NCBI GenBank assembly: GCA_934408705.1
Contig: CAKRVL010000022.1
Location: 1-33,104 of the forward strand
Reading direction: 5' to 3'
Length of the DNA: 33,104 nt
From: an uncultured Blautia sp.
Lineage (GTDB): Bacteria; Bacillota; Clostridia; Lachnospirales; Lachnospiraceae
In this document: positions 1 through 7,700 of the stretch, piece after piece
Numbering within the stretch: the stretch's first letter is position 1
Layout of the letters: each line of letters opens with the position of its first letter
Made by a program: the position numbers and the translations under genes
Notes under the pieces: model-generated
Told to the model about the DNA's origin: nothing
Seen by the model: the letters and a program-made list of their open reading frames with translations, nothing else
The model's database searches: none

Positions 1-50
1 TTTGCTTCTGCGTATTCTTTCTTAGAACCGTCTTTTAATGTGATAATCAT
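1..50 (-). CDS. thrS: Threonine--tRNA ligase, N-terminal fragment
   Basis: Only the first 16 codons lie in the window; the gene runs off the left edge. The visible peptide starts MIITLKDGSKKEYAEA, which fits the N-terminal TGS domain of threonyl-tRNA synthetase, the enzyme that charges tRNA-Thr. ATG is at 48-50, preceded by an AAGGAGA ribosome site. The identity rests equally on context: a T-box leader with its own promoter lies directly upstream, as expected for an aminoacyl-tRNA synthetase gene. Another TGS-domain protein is possible from so few residues, but less likely with a T-box. Confidence 0.8.
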   Translation of the reverse strand, partial: MIITLKDGSKKEYAEA

Positions 51-188
51 GATTCGTGTCTCCTTTTCTTTTTCTGATACTGTATCTGGCAAAATACTGC
101 CAGGTACTTATAAAACGTATGATAACGTTTGCCTACACAGGGACGAGGGAAATTTTTGTAACAGGAGCATTATAGAGTAATTTCCTAG

Positions 189-437
189 TACAAAAAAGCC
201 CCTTACAATGTTCTCACACTGTAAGGGACGAATATACTCGCGGTTCCACCCTGCTTGCCATAGCATACGTATCTGTAAACCAGGCCACTTATTTGATGGT
301 AACGGAATCACCGGACCGGATTAGGGCCACTCAGAGGTAGTTTTCGACTGCTTCCTGATAAGGCATTTCCAGCTGCCTGCCTCTCTCTGAAACATTCCAC
401 AGTTTACTCTTCTCATCAACGTGTTTTCTTATCACTA
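189..437 (-). ncRNA. T-box leader riboswitch of thrS
   Basis: Read on the minus strand, the leader carries the T-box itself, GGGTGGAACCGCGAG (plus-strand 237-251), followed by a terminator hairpin, and an upstream stem I region with AGAGAG and a GAAAACTACCTCTGAGTG segment typical of the specifier loop. An ACC threonine triplet can be read there, which agrees with thrS downstream; UAC is an alternative register. The TGGA inside the T-box would pair with an uncharged acceptor end whose discriminator base is U. Uncharged tRNA-Thr should stabilise the antiterminator and permit thrS transcription. Confidence 0.92.
192..227 (-). terminator. T-box attenuator terminator
   Basis: A 12-bp stem (200-211 with 216-227, one G-T pair, GAGA loop on the minus strand) is followed by six T residues. 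It lies just after the T-box sequence and so is the OFF-state terminator of the riboswitch. Confidence 0.9.
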
Positions 438-443
438 TGCCCC

Positions 444-472
444 ATTATAGCCTCGGCTTTTTGGTTTGTCAA
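444..472 (-). promoter_or_regulatory. thrS T-box promoter (consensus sigma-A)
   Basis: TTGACA (467-472) and TATAAT (444-449), both perfect consensus and exactly 17 bp apart on the minus strand. The predicted start near 437 is just upstream of T-box stem I. Confidence 0.9.
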
Positions 473-523
473 TAAGCTGGAAAATAATTTTCTCCGATTA
501 TTTTCCGCCCGTTATTTTCTGCC

Positions 524-1270
524 TTAAATATTTCCTCTGAGCTTTTCCTTAATAAGTGCTGCCACTTCTCGCACCACATAATGGATCTGCATAATGGGAT
601 CTGACTCTGCCGCAATTCCAGACGGATGCTCATATCCTATTTTCTCTGCCAGCTTTATTGCACGGTACACATGGAAATTATTAGACAAAATTCCTGTACT
701 CTTCTTACTGCATCCTGTAAGCTCATCAGAAAATTTCAGATTTTCCATAGTGCTGGTAGATTTTTCTTCTAATACAAGCCTGTCCTCTGAAATCCCATGT
801 GCTGTAAGATAATTTTCCATGCACTTAGCTTCTGTAATATCTTCCCCTGATCCCTGTCCGCCGGAGAGTATCAAAATGGTATCTTCATTTTCCCTGGCGT
901 ATTTAAGAGCTGCCTTCAGACGAAGCTCCAGAGCCTTCGACGGTACATCACCTTTCACATGAGCGCCTAACACTACCACATAATCCAGATTCTTTTCTCC
1001 GGAAGCTTTCATTCCTGAGATTACTTGACTACAGATAAATGCAAAGCATATTGTACCAGCCAGAACCACTGTACCAATTCCATACTTCAGCCATTCTCCA
1101 AAAACTCCGGGATGATTTCTCCCATAGCATATGAACACTGCGCAACCTTCAAAAAGCACCGCCAGTAATGCCCAGAACCAGGCAAAATCTGCCGTAATCC
1201 CTGCATAAACCACGATCAGAAGATAATACGCCAGGCATATAATACCTGCGCAAAAACATATTAAACTCAA
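524..1270 (-). CDS. YdcF/DUF218 family membrane protein
   Basis: A 248-residue protein with about three hydrophobic membrane segments in residues 1-85, then a DUF218 (YdcF/SanA-like) domain. The domain shows VVLGAHV, a conserved LRLKAAL helix, LILSGGQGSGE and later ILSNNFHVYRA, the order usual for the family. Such proteins are linked to cell envelope functions, but no substrate is established. The start is a TTG at 1268-1270 because an in-frame TGA lies just upstream; the ribosome site is a weak AGAGAG. It may be co-transcribed with the SEC-C gene 109 bp upstream, as I see no convincing promoter of its own. Confidence 0.75.
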   Translation of the reverse strand: MSLICFCAGIICLAYYLLIVVYAGITADFAWFWALLAVLFEGCAVFICYGRNHPGVFGEWLKYGIGTVVLAGTICFAFICSQVISGMKASGEKNLDYVVVLGAHVKGDVPSKALELRLKAALKYARENEDTILILSGGQGSGEDITEAKCMENYLTAHGISEDRLVLEEKSTSTMENLKFSDELTGCSKKSTGILSNNFHVYRAIKLAEKIGYEHPSGIAAESDPIMQIHYVVREVAALIKEKLRGNI

Positions 1271-1379
1271 CTTTCATTCTCTCTTTCTAAACGGAAACGG
1301 ATTGCAAGGCTGTTATCCACCATTACAATCCGTCTCAGCTGCCGGAATCTACCGGATCCCGGATAATATTCACATTCTA

Positions 1380-1892
1380 TTAGTTTCTGCCACAGCAGAA
1401 TTTATATTTCTTTCCGCTTCCGCATGGGCACGGATCATTACGTCCGATCTTATGTGCCTTCACAACAGTACCGGATTTCTTCTGCTCAAGATAAAGCTCT
1501 TTACGCTTCTCTGGTGTAAAGATCTTATCCCACTGCGGAAGATTGTAAAGCCAGTCAGCCTTAGCATCTACCATGTTCTTGTACAGAAGCTCTTTATCAA
1601 AGCAAAGACTTACAGTAGTATTCTCATCCATAGTCTCGATAGGATTCTGAACCTTAAGGCTGTCATTGATTCCATCAAGGAAGCCAACCATGGTAAGCAC
1701 TTCCAGATTATATTTCTCTGCAAGCTCTTTAACTGTACCGGTAACTACCTCGTCCGGATTCTCAAGAAGCTGTGCATAAATATTCTTCTCAACATTAAAA
1801 TATCTTGCCCAGAACTGCTGAAGTTTATTACGGTCTGCCTGCTGGTCATAAGCAATGGCACGCCACTGCTCTAAAATGGTCTTGTCGCTCAT
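1380..1892 (-). CDS. SEC-C motif protein
   Basis: A 170-residue protein ending in a canonical SEC-C zinc-binding motif, [16 protein letters not shown] (about residues 152-167), the same motif as at the SecA C-terminus and in YecA-type proteins. The preceding 150 residues are helical and I do not recognise another named domain. SEC-C proteins often bind ribosomes or SecB-like partners; a role here is inference. ATG at 1890-1892 has a good AAGAGGAA ribosome site, and a sigma-A promoter lies upstream. Confidence 0.8.
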   Translation of the reverse strand: MSDKTILEQWRAIAYDQQADRNKLQQFWARYFNVEKNIYAQLLENPDEVVTGTVKELAEKYNLEVLTMVGFLDGINDSLKVQNPIETMDENTTVSLCFDKELLYKNMVDAKADWLYNLPQWDKIFTPEKRKELYLEQKKSGTVVKAHKIGRNDPCPCGSGKKYKFCCGRN

Positions 1893-1949
1893 TTTTTATT
1901 CCTCTTTTCAACAAAATTTCGTAATTATGCCGTTTTACAGCTGGAAGTT

Positions 1950-1978
1950 ATTATACCATCTTTTACATAAAAACACAA
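1950..1978 (-). promoter_or_regulatory. Promoter of the SEC-C gene
   Basis: Minus-strand TTGTGT (1973-1978), 17-bp spacer, TATAAT (1950-1955), about 60 bp before the ATG. The -10 is perfect, the -35 matches at four of six positions. Confidence 0.65.
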
Positions 1979-2176
1979 ATCTTATTTTTCTCCCAAAATT
2001 TTCTTGCAGATATTTCATAAAATATGTACTGTTTTTCTGTAACATCTGCATAAAACCCGGAAACACTGTCTATACTATGACTGTTCAGTAAAATGAACAT
2101 ACAAATTCATTGAATCCCCCTTCAATGATGATGGCGTAATACAAAAGATAAACGAGATTAACTTTTATCCTCCCCA

Positions 2177-2218
2177 AAACGCCTTAGACTCTGCGAAAAT
2201 CCCAGGTCTAAGGCGTTT
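2177..2218 (-). terminator. Terminator after the HAD gene
   Basis: A perfect 13-bp stem, AAACGCCTTAGAC (2177-2189) with its complement (2206-2218), lying 22 bp after the HAD stop codon. On the minus strand it ends in only a short T run, so it may need helper factors or act mainly as a 3' stabiliser. Confidence 0.7.
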
Positions 2219-2240
2219 AAAATAATAACAACACTATGAT

Positions 2241-3062
2241 TTATTTCACTCCAAGCTTCTCCAGCTCTCCTGCTGCCTGCTTCAGGTCGTGGAACTGAAT
2301 TGCATGGATCCCCAGCTTTCTTGCTGCCTCACAATTCTCCAGACGGTCATCCAGGAATACACTCTCCTCCGGTTTCAGGCCGAATCTGGAAAGAAGAGTC
2401 TCATAAATATCTGCTTCCGGCTTAATCTGCTGAACTTCACAGGAGAAAATCACACCATCCATATTTTTCAGGAATGGCATCTTATTATCTCTTGTATGCT
2501 CCAACATAAACTGACTGTAGTTAGACAAAATATACAGACGATAGCCCTGACTTCTCAGATAACCTGTCCATGTCTCTGCATAATCCATAATTCCAACTGT
2601 CTTCTCAGATTCATTAATAACACGCTTTACATCTTCCTCATATTCTGAAGGAAGAGCTGCAATAAACTGTTTAAGATATTCTTCCTCAGGCAGAAGGCCT
2701 CGGTCACGCTCATTCCATATCTGGCTTTTAAAAACCTTTTCTGCGATCAGCTTTTCTTCTTCTGCCGGGAAATTAAATTCTTTCAGATATGTTTCCCAGT
2801 CATAAGAAACCAGAACCTGTCCCACATCAAAAATAATATTTTTCACTTCACCTTCAACCTCCTTCTTATCTTTTTTCAGAAGCTTGTAAACCATAAAAAA
2901 CACATAAGCCAGCACCGGCACCAGAATCACAGTGCCTACTGCTGCCTTGAAATTGCCCTGGGCATTCTCACCGCTTCCAAATGCAAAAATCATAGGCAGA
3001 CAACACACTGCCAGCAATACTGCCACTCCGAAAATGGCAGCAATTTTTTTAAAATTTTTCAT
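2241..3062 (-). CDS. Membrane-anchored HAD-family hydrolase
   Basis: A 273-residue protein with two hydrophobic segments (about residues 7-29 and 40-62) and a basic linker, then a HAD subfamily IA phosphatase domain from residue 75. Motif I is IIFDVGQVLV with nucleophile Asp79; the usual second Asp is Gly, as in YihX-type sugar-phosphate phosphatases (DLGNV). Motif II is ILSNYS, the motif III lysine is in QIKPEAD, and motif IV is VFLDDRLEN. Cytosolic homologues lack the anchor. A substrate cannot be assigned. ATG at 3060-3062 with an AAGGGA ribosome site; it lies downstream of purA across a hairpin. Confidence 0.8.
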   Translation of the reverse strand: MKNFKKIAAIFGVAVLLAVCCLPMIFAFGSGENAQGNFKAAVGTVILVPVLAYVFFMVYKLLKKDKKEVEGEVKNIIFDVGQVLVSYDWETYLKEFNFPAEEEKLIAEKVFKSQIWNERDRGLLPEEEYLKQFIAALPSEYEEDVKRVINESEKTVGIMDYAETWTGYLRSQGYRLYILSNYSQFMLEHTRDNKMPFLKNMDGVIFSCEVQQIKPEADIYETLLSRFGLKPEESVFLDDRLENCEAARKLGIHAIQFHDLKQAAGELEKLGVK

Positions 3063-3117
3063 TCTTTTATCCCTTATAATACCAGTTTCTTCTCAATTAT
3101 AATCCCGGATACAACAC

Positions 3118-3141
3118 GCGCCGGAGAAAAACCTCCGGCGC
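3118..3141 (-). terminator. GC-rich hairpin after purA
   Basis: A perfect 9-bp stem GCGCCGGAG/CTCCGGCGC with a 6-nt loop, about 50 bp beyond the purA stop. It lacks a following T run on either strand, so it may attenuate rather than fully end purBA transcription. Confidence 0.5.
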
Positions 3142-3191
3142 AGTCATATCCTTACATGTAAGCGGCTGATCTCCTGCCGCATCTTTCCTGA

Positions 3192-4472
3192 TTATTTATT
3201 TCTGTAAATAATATCGTTTCTTCCAGGTCCATTGGAAACCATAGTGATCGGATATCCAATCTTCTCCTCAATAAACTCGATATATTTTCTGCAGTTCTCC
3301 GGAAGATCCTCATATTTCTTGATTCCACGGATATCACAATTCCATCCTGGAAGTGTCTCAATAACAGGTTTTGCTTTCTCAAGCTTAGCTGTGGTCGGGA
3401 ATTCTGTTGTGATTTCTCCGTCAATGTCATATGCAACACAAACCGGGATTTCTTCCAGATATCCAAGAACATCAAGTACAGTAAATGCCACATCAGTAGC
3501 ACCCTGCAGACGGCAGCCATATTTGGAAGCAACACAGTCATACCATCCCATACGTCTCGGACGTCCTGTAGTAGCACCGAACTCTCCGCCATCGCCACCG
3601 CGTCTTCTAAGCTCATCAGCTTCCTCTCCGAAAATCTCGGAAACGAATGCACCAGCACCTACAGCACTTGAATAAGCTTTACTTACAACTATGATCTTCT
3701 GGATCTCATATGGAGGTACACCTGCTCCGATAGCACCATAAGCAGCCAGTGTAGAGGAAGAGGTAACCATAGGATAAATTCCATGATCAGGATCCTTCAA
3801 AGTTCCAAGCTGACCTTCAAGAAGGATTTCCTTGCCCTCTTTTAACGCATTATTCAGATACAGGGAAACGTCACATACATATGGTGCAACCATTTTCTTG
3901 TATTCCATCAGCTCTGCAAAAAGCTCATCAACATTCAGAAGCGGTTTGTGATATAAATGCTCAAGAAGGACGTTCTTTGTCTCACAAACACTTACCAGTT
4001 TCTCTTTCAGACGATCCTCATCAAAGAGCTCGTTTACCTGGAAACCGATCTTTGCATATTTATCAGAATAGAAAGGTGCAATACCTGACTTAGTAGAACC
4101 AAAGGACTTACCGCCCAGACGTTCTTCCTCATACTGGTCAAACAGAATGTGGTATGGCATAACCATCTGTGCTCTGTCAGAAATAAGGATCTTCGGTGCA
4201 GGAACACCTTTGCTTACAACCTCATTGTACTCTTTGAAAAATACAGGGATATTCAATGCAACACCATTTCCGATCACACTTGTGGTGTGTCCGTAGAATA
4301 CACCTGATGGCAGGGTATGAAGTGCGAATTTACCATAATTATTTACAATGGTATGTCCGGCATTTGCGCCACCCTGAAATCTAACGATAATATCAGCTTT
4401 CTCAGCGAGCATGTCGGTAATTTTACCTTTACCTTCATCTCCCCAGTTTGCTCCAACTACTGCTTTGATCAT
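3192..4472 (-). CDS. purA: Adenylosuccinate synthetase
   Basis: 426 residues. Joins aspartate to IMP using GTP, forming adenylosuccinate, the first committed step to AMP. Visible family motifs are GANWGDEGKGKITD at the N-terminus, the FQGGANAGHT loop, GATTGRPRRMGWYD and the C-terminal SNGPGRNDII. The loop normally written EGAQGTLLDIDHG is EGQLGTLKDPDHG here, a departure I recall in other clostridial PurA proteins. ATG at 4470-4472 has a strong AGGAGG site. It follows purB by 46 bp and surely shares its transcript. Confidence 0.96.
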   Translation of the reverse strand: MIKAVVGANWGDEGKGKITDMLAEKADIIVRFQGGANAGHTIVNNYGKFALHTLPSGVFYGHTTSVIGNGVALNIPVFFKEYNEVVSKGVPAPKILISDRAQMVMPYHILFDQYEEERLGGKSFGSTKSGIAPFYSDKYAKIGFQVNELFDEDRLKEKLVSVCETKNVLLEHLYHKPLLNVDELFAELMEYKKMVAPYVCDVSLYLNNALKEGKEILLEGQLGTLKDPDHGIYPMVTSSSTLAAYGAIGAGVPPYEIQKIIVVSKAYSSAVGAGAFVSEIFGEEADELRRRGGDGGEFGATTGRPRRMGWYDCVASKYGCRLQGATDVAFTVLDVLGYLEEIPVCVAYDIDGEITTEFPTTAKLEKAKPVIETLPGWNCDIRGIKKYEDLPENCRKYIEFIEEKIGYPITMVSNGPGRNDIIYRNK

Positions 4473-4518
4473 AACTCAAAATCCTCCTGTGTTTATAATT
4501 ATGAAAGTCCCGGACGGT

Positions 4519-5952
4519 TCAGACATTAATTTCTGCTGTCATTCCAAGCATTTCTTTGTGGGAATCCAGAACCGGATTTACAACCTTTGTAATAAAGGCT
4601 TCAGTCTGCTCTTTGGCACGTCCCACATATTTTTTCGGATTCATGGTCTTCTGAAGCTCTTCCAGAGTCAGGTTAAATGCAGGATCTGCTGCGATCAGCT
4701 CAAGAAGGTTATTGTCTTTACCCTCTACCTTTACATTTCTGCCTGCTTCCATAGAAAGCTCACGGATACGCTCATGAAGCTCCTGACGGTCTCCACCTGC
4801 TTTTACTGCATCCATCATAATATTCTCAGTTGCCATAAATGGCAGCTCAGCCATCATATGTTTCTCAATAACCTTCGGATAAACCACAAGACCATCTACA
4901 ACATTCAGACACAGATCCAGGATTCCGTCGATGGCAAGGAATCCTTCCGGTACGGAAAGACGCTTGTTTGCGGAATCATCCAGAGTTCTCTCAAACCACT
5001 GGGTAGCAGAGGTAATTGCCGGATTCAGGGCATCTACCATTACATATCTTGAAAGGGAAGCAATACGCTCACTTCTCATTGGGTTTCTCTTATATGCCAT
5101 AGCGGAAGATCCGATCTGGGATTTCTCAAATGGCTCTTCTACTTCCTTCAGATGCTGAAGAAGACGGATATCGTTTGACATTTTATGTGCGCTTGCTGCA
5201 ATTCCTGCAAGTACATTTACCACACGTGTATCCACCTTACGGGAATAAGTCTGTCCGGATACCGGATAGCATTCCTTAAATCCCATCTTTGCGGCAATCA
5301 TAGGATCGATCTTATCGATGGTCTCCTGATCTCCGTCAAAAAGCTCCAGAAAGCTTGCCTGTGTACCTGTAGTACCCTTTGAACCAAGAAGCTTAATAGT
5401 GCTAAGCACATATTCCAGATCCTCAAGATCCATCATAAATTCCTGTGTCCACAGTGTAGCACGCTTACCAACTGTAGTCGGCTGTGCCGGCTGGAAATGG
5501 GTAAATGCAAGTGTAGGCTGATCCTTATATTTGTCAGCAAACTTGGAAAGCTCTGCAATTACGTTTACCAGTTTCTTCTGAACCAGTTTCAGAGCTTCTG
5601 TCATAACAATAATGTCTGTATTATCTCCTACATAACAGGATGTTGCTCCCAGGTGGATGATTCCCTTCGCCTTCGGGCACTGTACTCCATATGCATATAC
5701 ATGGGACATAACATCGTGACGCACTTCCTTCTCACGGGCCTTGGCAACATCATAGTTAATGTCCTCAACGTGAGCCTTCAGTTCATCAATCTGTTCCTGG
5801 GTAATGTTCAGTCCAAGCTCCTTCTCAGTCTCTGCCAGAGCGATCCAGAGTCTTCTCCATGTGCGGAATTTCATATCCTGTGAAAAAATGTACTGCATTT
5901 CTCTGCTGGCGTAACGCTCAGACAAAGGGCTTGTATATCTGTCTGTACTCAT
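4519..5952 (-). CDS. purB: Adenylosuccinate lyase (animal-like subtype)
   Basis: 477 residues from the chosen start. Splits adenylosuccinate to AMP plus fumarate, and SAICAR to AICAR plus fumarate. The fumarase-superfamily signature is GSSAMAYKRNPMRSE, where most bacteria have MPHKRNP or MPYKRNP. Several stretches (IIHLGATSCYVGDNTD, QWFERTLDDSAN, LVVYPKVIE, ELPFMATENI) match human ADSL closely from memory, and the protein is longer than the roughly 430-residue Bacillus PurB. I place the start at ATG 5950-5952 because AGGAGAG lies 7 nt upstream; an ATG 12 codons earlier has no such site. Confidence 0.95.
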   Translation of the reverse strand: MSTDRYTSPLSERYASREMQYIFSQDMKFRTWRRLWIALAETEKELGLNITQEQIDELKAHVEDINYDVAKAREKEVRHDVMSHVYAYGVQCPKAKGIIHLGATSCYVGDNTDIIVMTEALKLVQKKLVNVIAELSKFADKYKDQPTLAFTHFQPAQPTTVGKRATLWTQEFMMDLEDLEYVLSTIKLLGSKGTTGTQASFLELFDGDQETIDKIDPMIAAKMGFKECYPVSGQTYSRKVDTRVVNVLAGIAASAHKMSNDIRLLQHLKEVEEPFEKSQIGSSAMAYKRNPMRSERIASLSRYVMVDALNPAITSATQWFERTLDDSANKRLSVPEGFLAIDGILDLCLNVVDGLVVYPKVIEKHMMAELPFMATENIMMDAVKAGGDRQELHERIRELSMEAGRNVKVEGKDNNLLELIAADPAFNLTLEELQKTMNPKKYVGRAKEQTEAFITKVVNPVLDSHKEMLGMTAEINV

Positions 5953-6041
5953 TTTCTCTCTCCTGTTTCTAAGTAAATATTTCATCATTCACTTTACAGC
6001 TCGTTTATAAGCTGAATAGGTAAATCCCCGCATACAAAGGG

Positions 6042-6070
6042 ATTATATAACATCCAAAGGTTTTAGGCAA
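6042..6070 (-). promoter_or_regulatory. Promoter of purB-purA
   Basis: Minus-strand TTGCCT (6065-6070), 17-bp spacer, TATAAT (6042-6047), giving a leader of about 85 nt. The -35 overlaps the end of the ABC ATPase gene. I see no purine riboswitch in the leader. Confidence 0.65.
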
Positions 6071-6755
6071 GCCCTTGATGGAATTTCCCCAGGAATTCCT
6101 TCATTCGCACATGGTCTGCCGAAAATACTTCCTCCGGAGTTCCCTCTACTGCGATCAGACCGTCATCCATAAAAATAATGCGGTCAGAGATATCCCGGGC
6201 AAAACTCATCTCATGAGTTACGATCACCATAGTAATGTGTTCCGCTGCCAGATCCCTGATAACCTTCAGGATTTCACCTGTAAGCTCAGGATCCAAAGCG
6301 GATGTAGGTTCATCGAAGAACAAAATATCAGGATTCATGCACAAAGCTCTTGCAATGGAAACTCTCTGCTGCTGACCGCCGGAGAGCTGATATGGATAGT
6401 AATTTTCTTTATCTGAAAGTCCCATTTTTTTAAGCAGCTCTCTTGCCTTAGCATAAACCTCTTTTTTATCTCTTTTCTGCACCTTGATCGGTGCGTCTGT
6501 AATATTTTTAATCACGGAAAAATGCGGAAAAAGGTTAAAATTCTGAAATACCAGTCCTATTTTTCCGTTTTTAATGATTTCACCGGAATCCGGGGTTTCC
6601 AATCCTGTGGCGCAGCGAAGGAGAGTTGATTTTCCGGAACCAGAGGGACCAATAATGCCAAGGACCTCTCCCTGCTCTACTTCCAGAGAAATATCCCGGA
6701 GCACATCCAGCGCTCCAAAGCTTTTCTTTATGTGTTTCATTTCGAATAATTTCAT
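6063..6755 (-). CDS. Polar amino acid ABC transporter, ATP-binding protein
   Basis: 230 residues, a GlnQ/HisP-type ATPase that powers amino acid uptake. Walker [10 protein letters not shown] (36-44), Q-loop at Gln71, signature LSGGQQQR (124-131), Walker B ILFFDEP (144-150) and switch His181 are all intact. The stretch before the Q-loop is shorter than in GlnQ. I start at ATG 6753-6755 ([14 protein letters not shown]), with GGAG about 9 nt upstream, rather than the ATG five codons earlier. Last gene of the transporter operon. Confidence 0.93.
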   Translation of the reverse strand: MKLFEMKHIKKSFGALDVLRDISLEVEQGEVLGIIGPSGSGKSTLLRCATGLETPDSGEIIKNGKIGLVFQNFNLFPHFSVIKNITDAPIKVQKRDKKEVYAKARELLKKMGLSDKENYYPYQLSGGQQQRVSIARALCMNPDILFFDEPTSALDPELTGEILKVIRDLAAEHITMVIVTHEMSFARDISDRIIFMDDGLIAVEGTPEEVFSADHVRMKEFLGKFHQGLA

Positions 6756-6863
6756 GGTATATGACTCCATTTCCTGTAACGTATAATATATTGATACCAG
6801 TGTCCAAAGGTCAAAAAGCTGTTCGTGCTTGCACGATAAGGCGTTTGAATATGATATAGGCTT

Positions 6864-7514
6864 TTAACGATAATAATTTAATTTCTTCTCTACTTTATCC
6901 ATAATCACAGCTACCAGAAGGTTAAATACGTAGTAAAATACTGCAGCTACTACAAATGGAACCATGGTAGTCTGGGAACTGGCAATCTGCTTAGCCAGGG
7001 TAAACATTTCTGCTACAGCTACAACGAAGGCAAGAGAGGTATCTTTTACCAACGTAATTACCTCGTTTGTAATAGATGGCAGAATCCGTTTGATCACCTG
7101 GGGAAGAATAATGCGGAAAAAGGTCTGGGCCTTAGAGTATCCAAGAATCCGTGCTGCTTCATACTGTCCTGCAGGCATAGATTCGATTCCACCACGGTAG
7201 ATTTCTGCAAAATATGCAGCATAATTAATAGCAAAAGCAATAAATACAGCAATCAGGCTGTAACCCATGGAAATTCTGATTCCAAAAATAAAATACGGTC
7301 CAAAATATACTACCATCAGCTGAAGCATAAGAGGAGTTCCCCGCATAATGGAAATATAAGCAGAAACAATCCAGCGGATCACTGGTATTTTACACATTTT
7401 ACCCCAACAGACCAGAAGTCCAAGGGGCAGGGAAAAAATAAGGGTTACAAAGAAAATTTCCGTAGTGACGGTCATTCCCTTTGCAAGTTGGCTTAACATT
7501 ACACTCAAACTCAT
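6864..7514 (-). CDS. Polar amino acid ABC transporter, permease
   Basis: 216 residues, a HisM/GlnP-type inner-membrane subunit with about five membrane helices. The EAA coupling loop EAARILGYSKAQTFFRIILP is clear, as is MRGTPLMLQL near the front, typical of the family. As a single permease gene it probably works as a homodimer with two ATPase copies. ATG at 7512-7514; AGGAGG lies about 12 nt upstream, a rather long spacing. The binding-protein gene is upstream across a hairpin, the ATPase gene 108 bp downstream. Confidence 0.93.
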   Translation of the reverse strand: MSLSVMLSQLAKGMTVTTEIFFVTLIFSLPLGLLVCWGKMCKIPVIRWIVSAYISIMRGTPLMLQLMVVYFGPYFIFGIRISMGYSLIAVFIAFAINYAAYFAEIYRGGIESMPAGQYEAARILGYSKAQTFFRIILPQVIKRILPSITNEVITLVKDTSLAFVVAVAEMFTLAKQIASSQTTMVPFVVAAVFYYVFNLLVAVIMDKVEKKLNYYR

Positions 7515-7639
7515 AGTTACTTTATTCCTCCTGTTAAATCTTGTATTCTAAGGGATTGCATTTCGTCTTTTACTTCATTTCAAGACACACATAGTGCGGA
7601 TCAGACTTCTTCTTTAGGAGAAGCATCCCTTCTCGCTAA

Positions 7640-7670
7640 GAAAAGAGGGTGCGCCAGGTACCCTCTTTTT
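7640..7670 (-). terminator. Hairpin between binding-protein and permease genes
   Basis: AAAAAGAGGGT (7640-7650) pairs with ACCCTCTTTTT (7660-7670), giving a stem of 11 bp with a 9-nt loop and a T-rich 3' flank. It lies about 30 bp after the binding-protein stop, where partial termination or 3' protection commonly raises binding-protein mRNA over transporter mRNA. Confidence 0.7.
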
Positions 7671-7700
7671 TAGTATATTCATGTTTATATTCTATGTAAA

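Larger units (their letters stand above)
1893..2240. other. Intergenic region between HAD and SEC-C genes
   Basis: 348 bp without a supportable gene. It holds the SEC-C promoter (1950-1978), an 8-bp perfect inverted repeat TCATTGAA/TTCAATGA (2107-2114 and 2121-2128) of unknown role, and the strong terminator at 2177-2218. Confidence 0.7.

Noticed and set aside
104..180. Possible second thrS promoter (TATAAT-like box after the attenuator)
   Set aside because: No acceptable -35 at 16-18 bp; only the T run of the terminator precedes it.
108..311. 67-residue minus-strand open frame in the thrS leader
   Set aside because: It lies across the T-box and its terminator; the structured RNA explains the sequence.
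479..506. GGAAAATAA/TTATTTTCC hairpin as the terminator of the YdcF gene
   Set aside because: Stem is almost all A-T and no T run follows on the minus strand.
1297..1333. ACGGATTG/CAATCCGT inverted repeat upstream of the YdcF gene
   Set aside because: The 21-nt loop and lack of a nearby promoter give no support for an operator or terminator.
1302..1874. 190-residue plus-strand open frame opposite the SEC-C gene
   Set aside because: The opposite frame encodes a clear SEC-C protein with a good ribosome site and promoter.
2107..2128. TCATTGAA/TTCAATGA hairpin as a terminator or small RNA
   Set aside because: AT-rich 8-bp stem, no T run and no promoter; only noted within the intergenic region.
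3152..3658. 168-residue minus-strand frame inside purA
   Set aside because: Out-of-frame shadow; the purA frame is intact through this region.
6580..6807. 75-residue minus-strand frame at the start of the ABC ATPase gene
   Set aside because: A shifted reading of the intact ATPase frame; not a frameshifted pseudogene.
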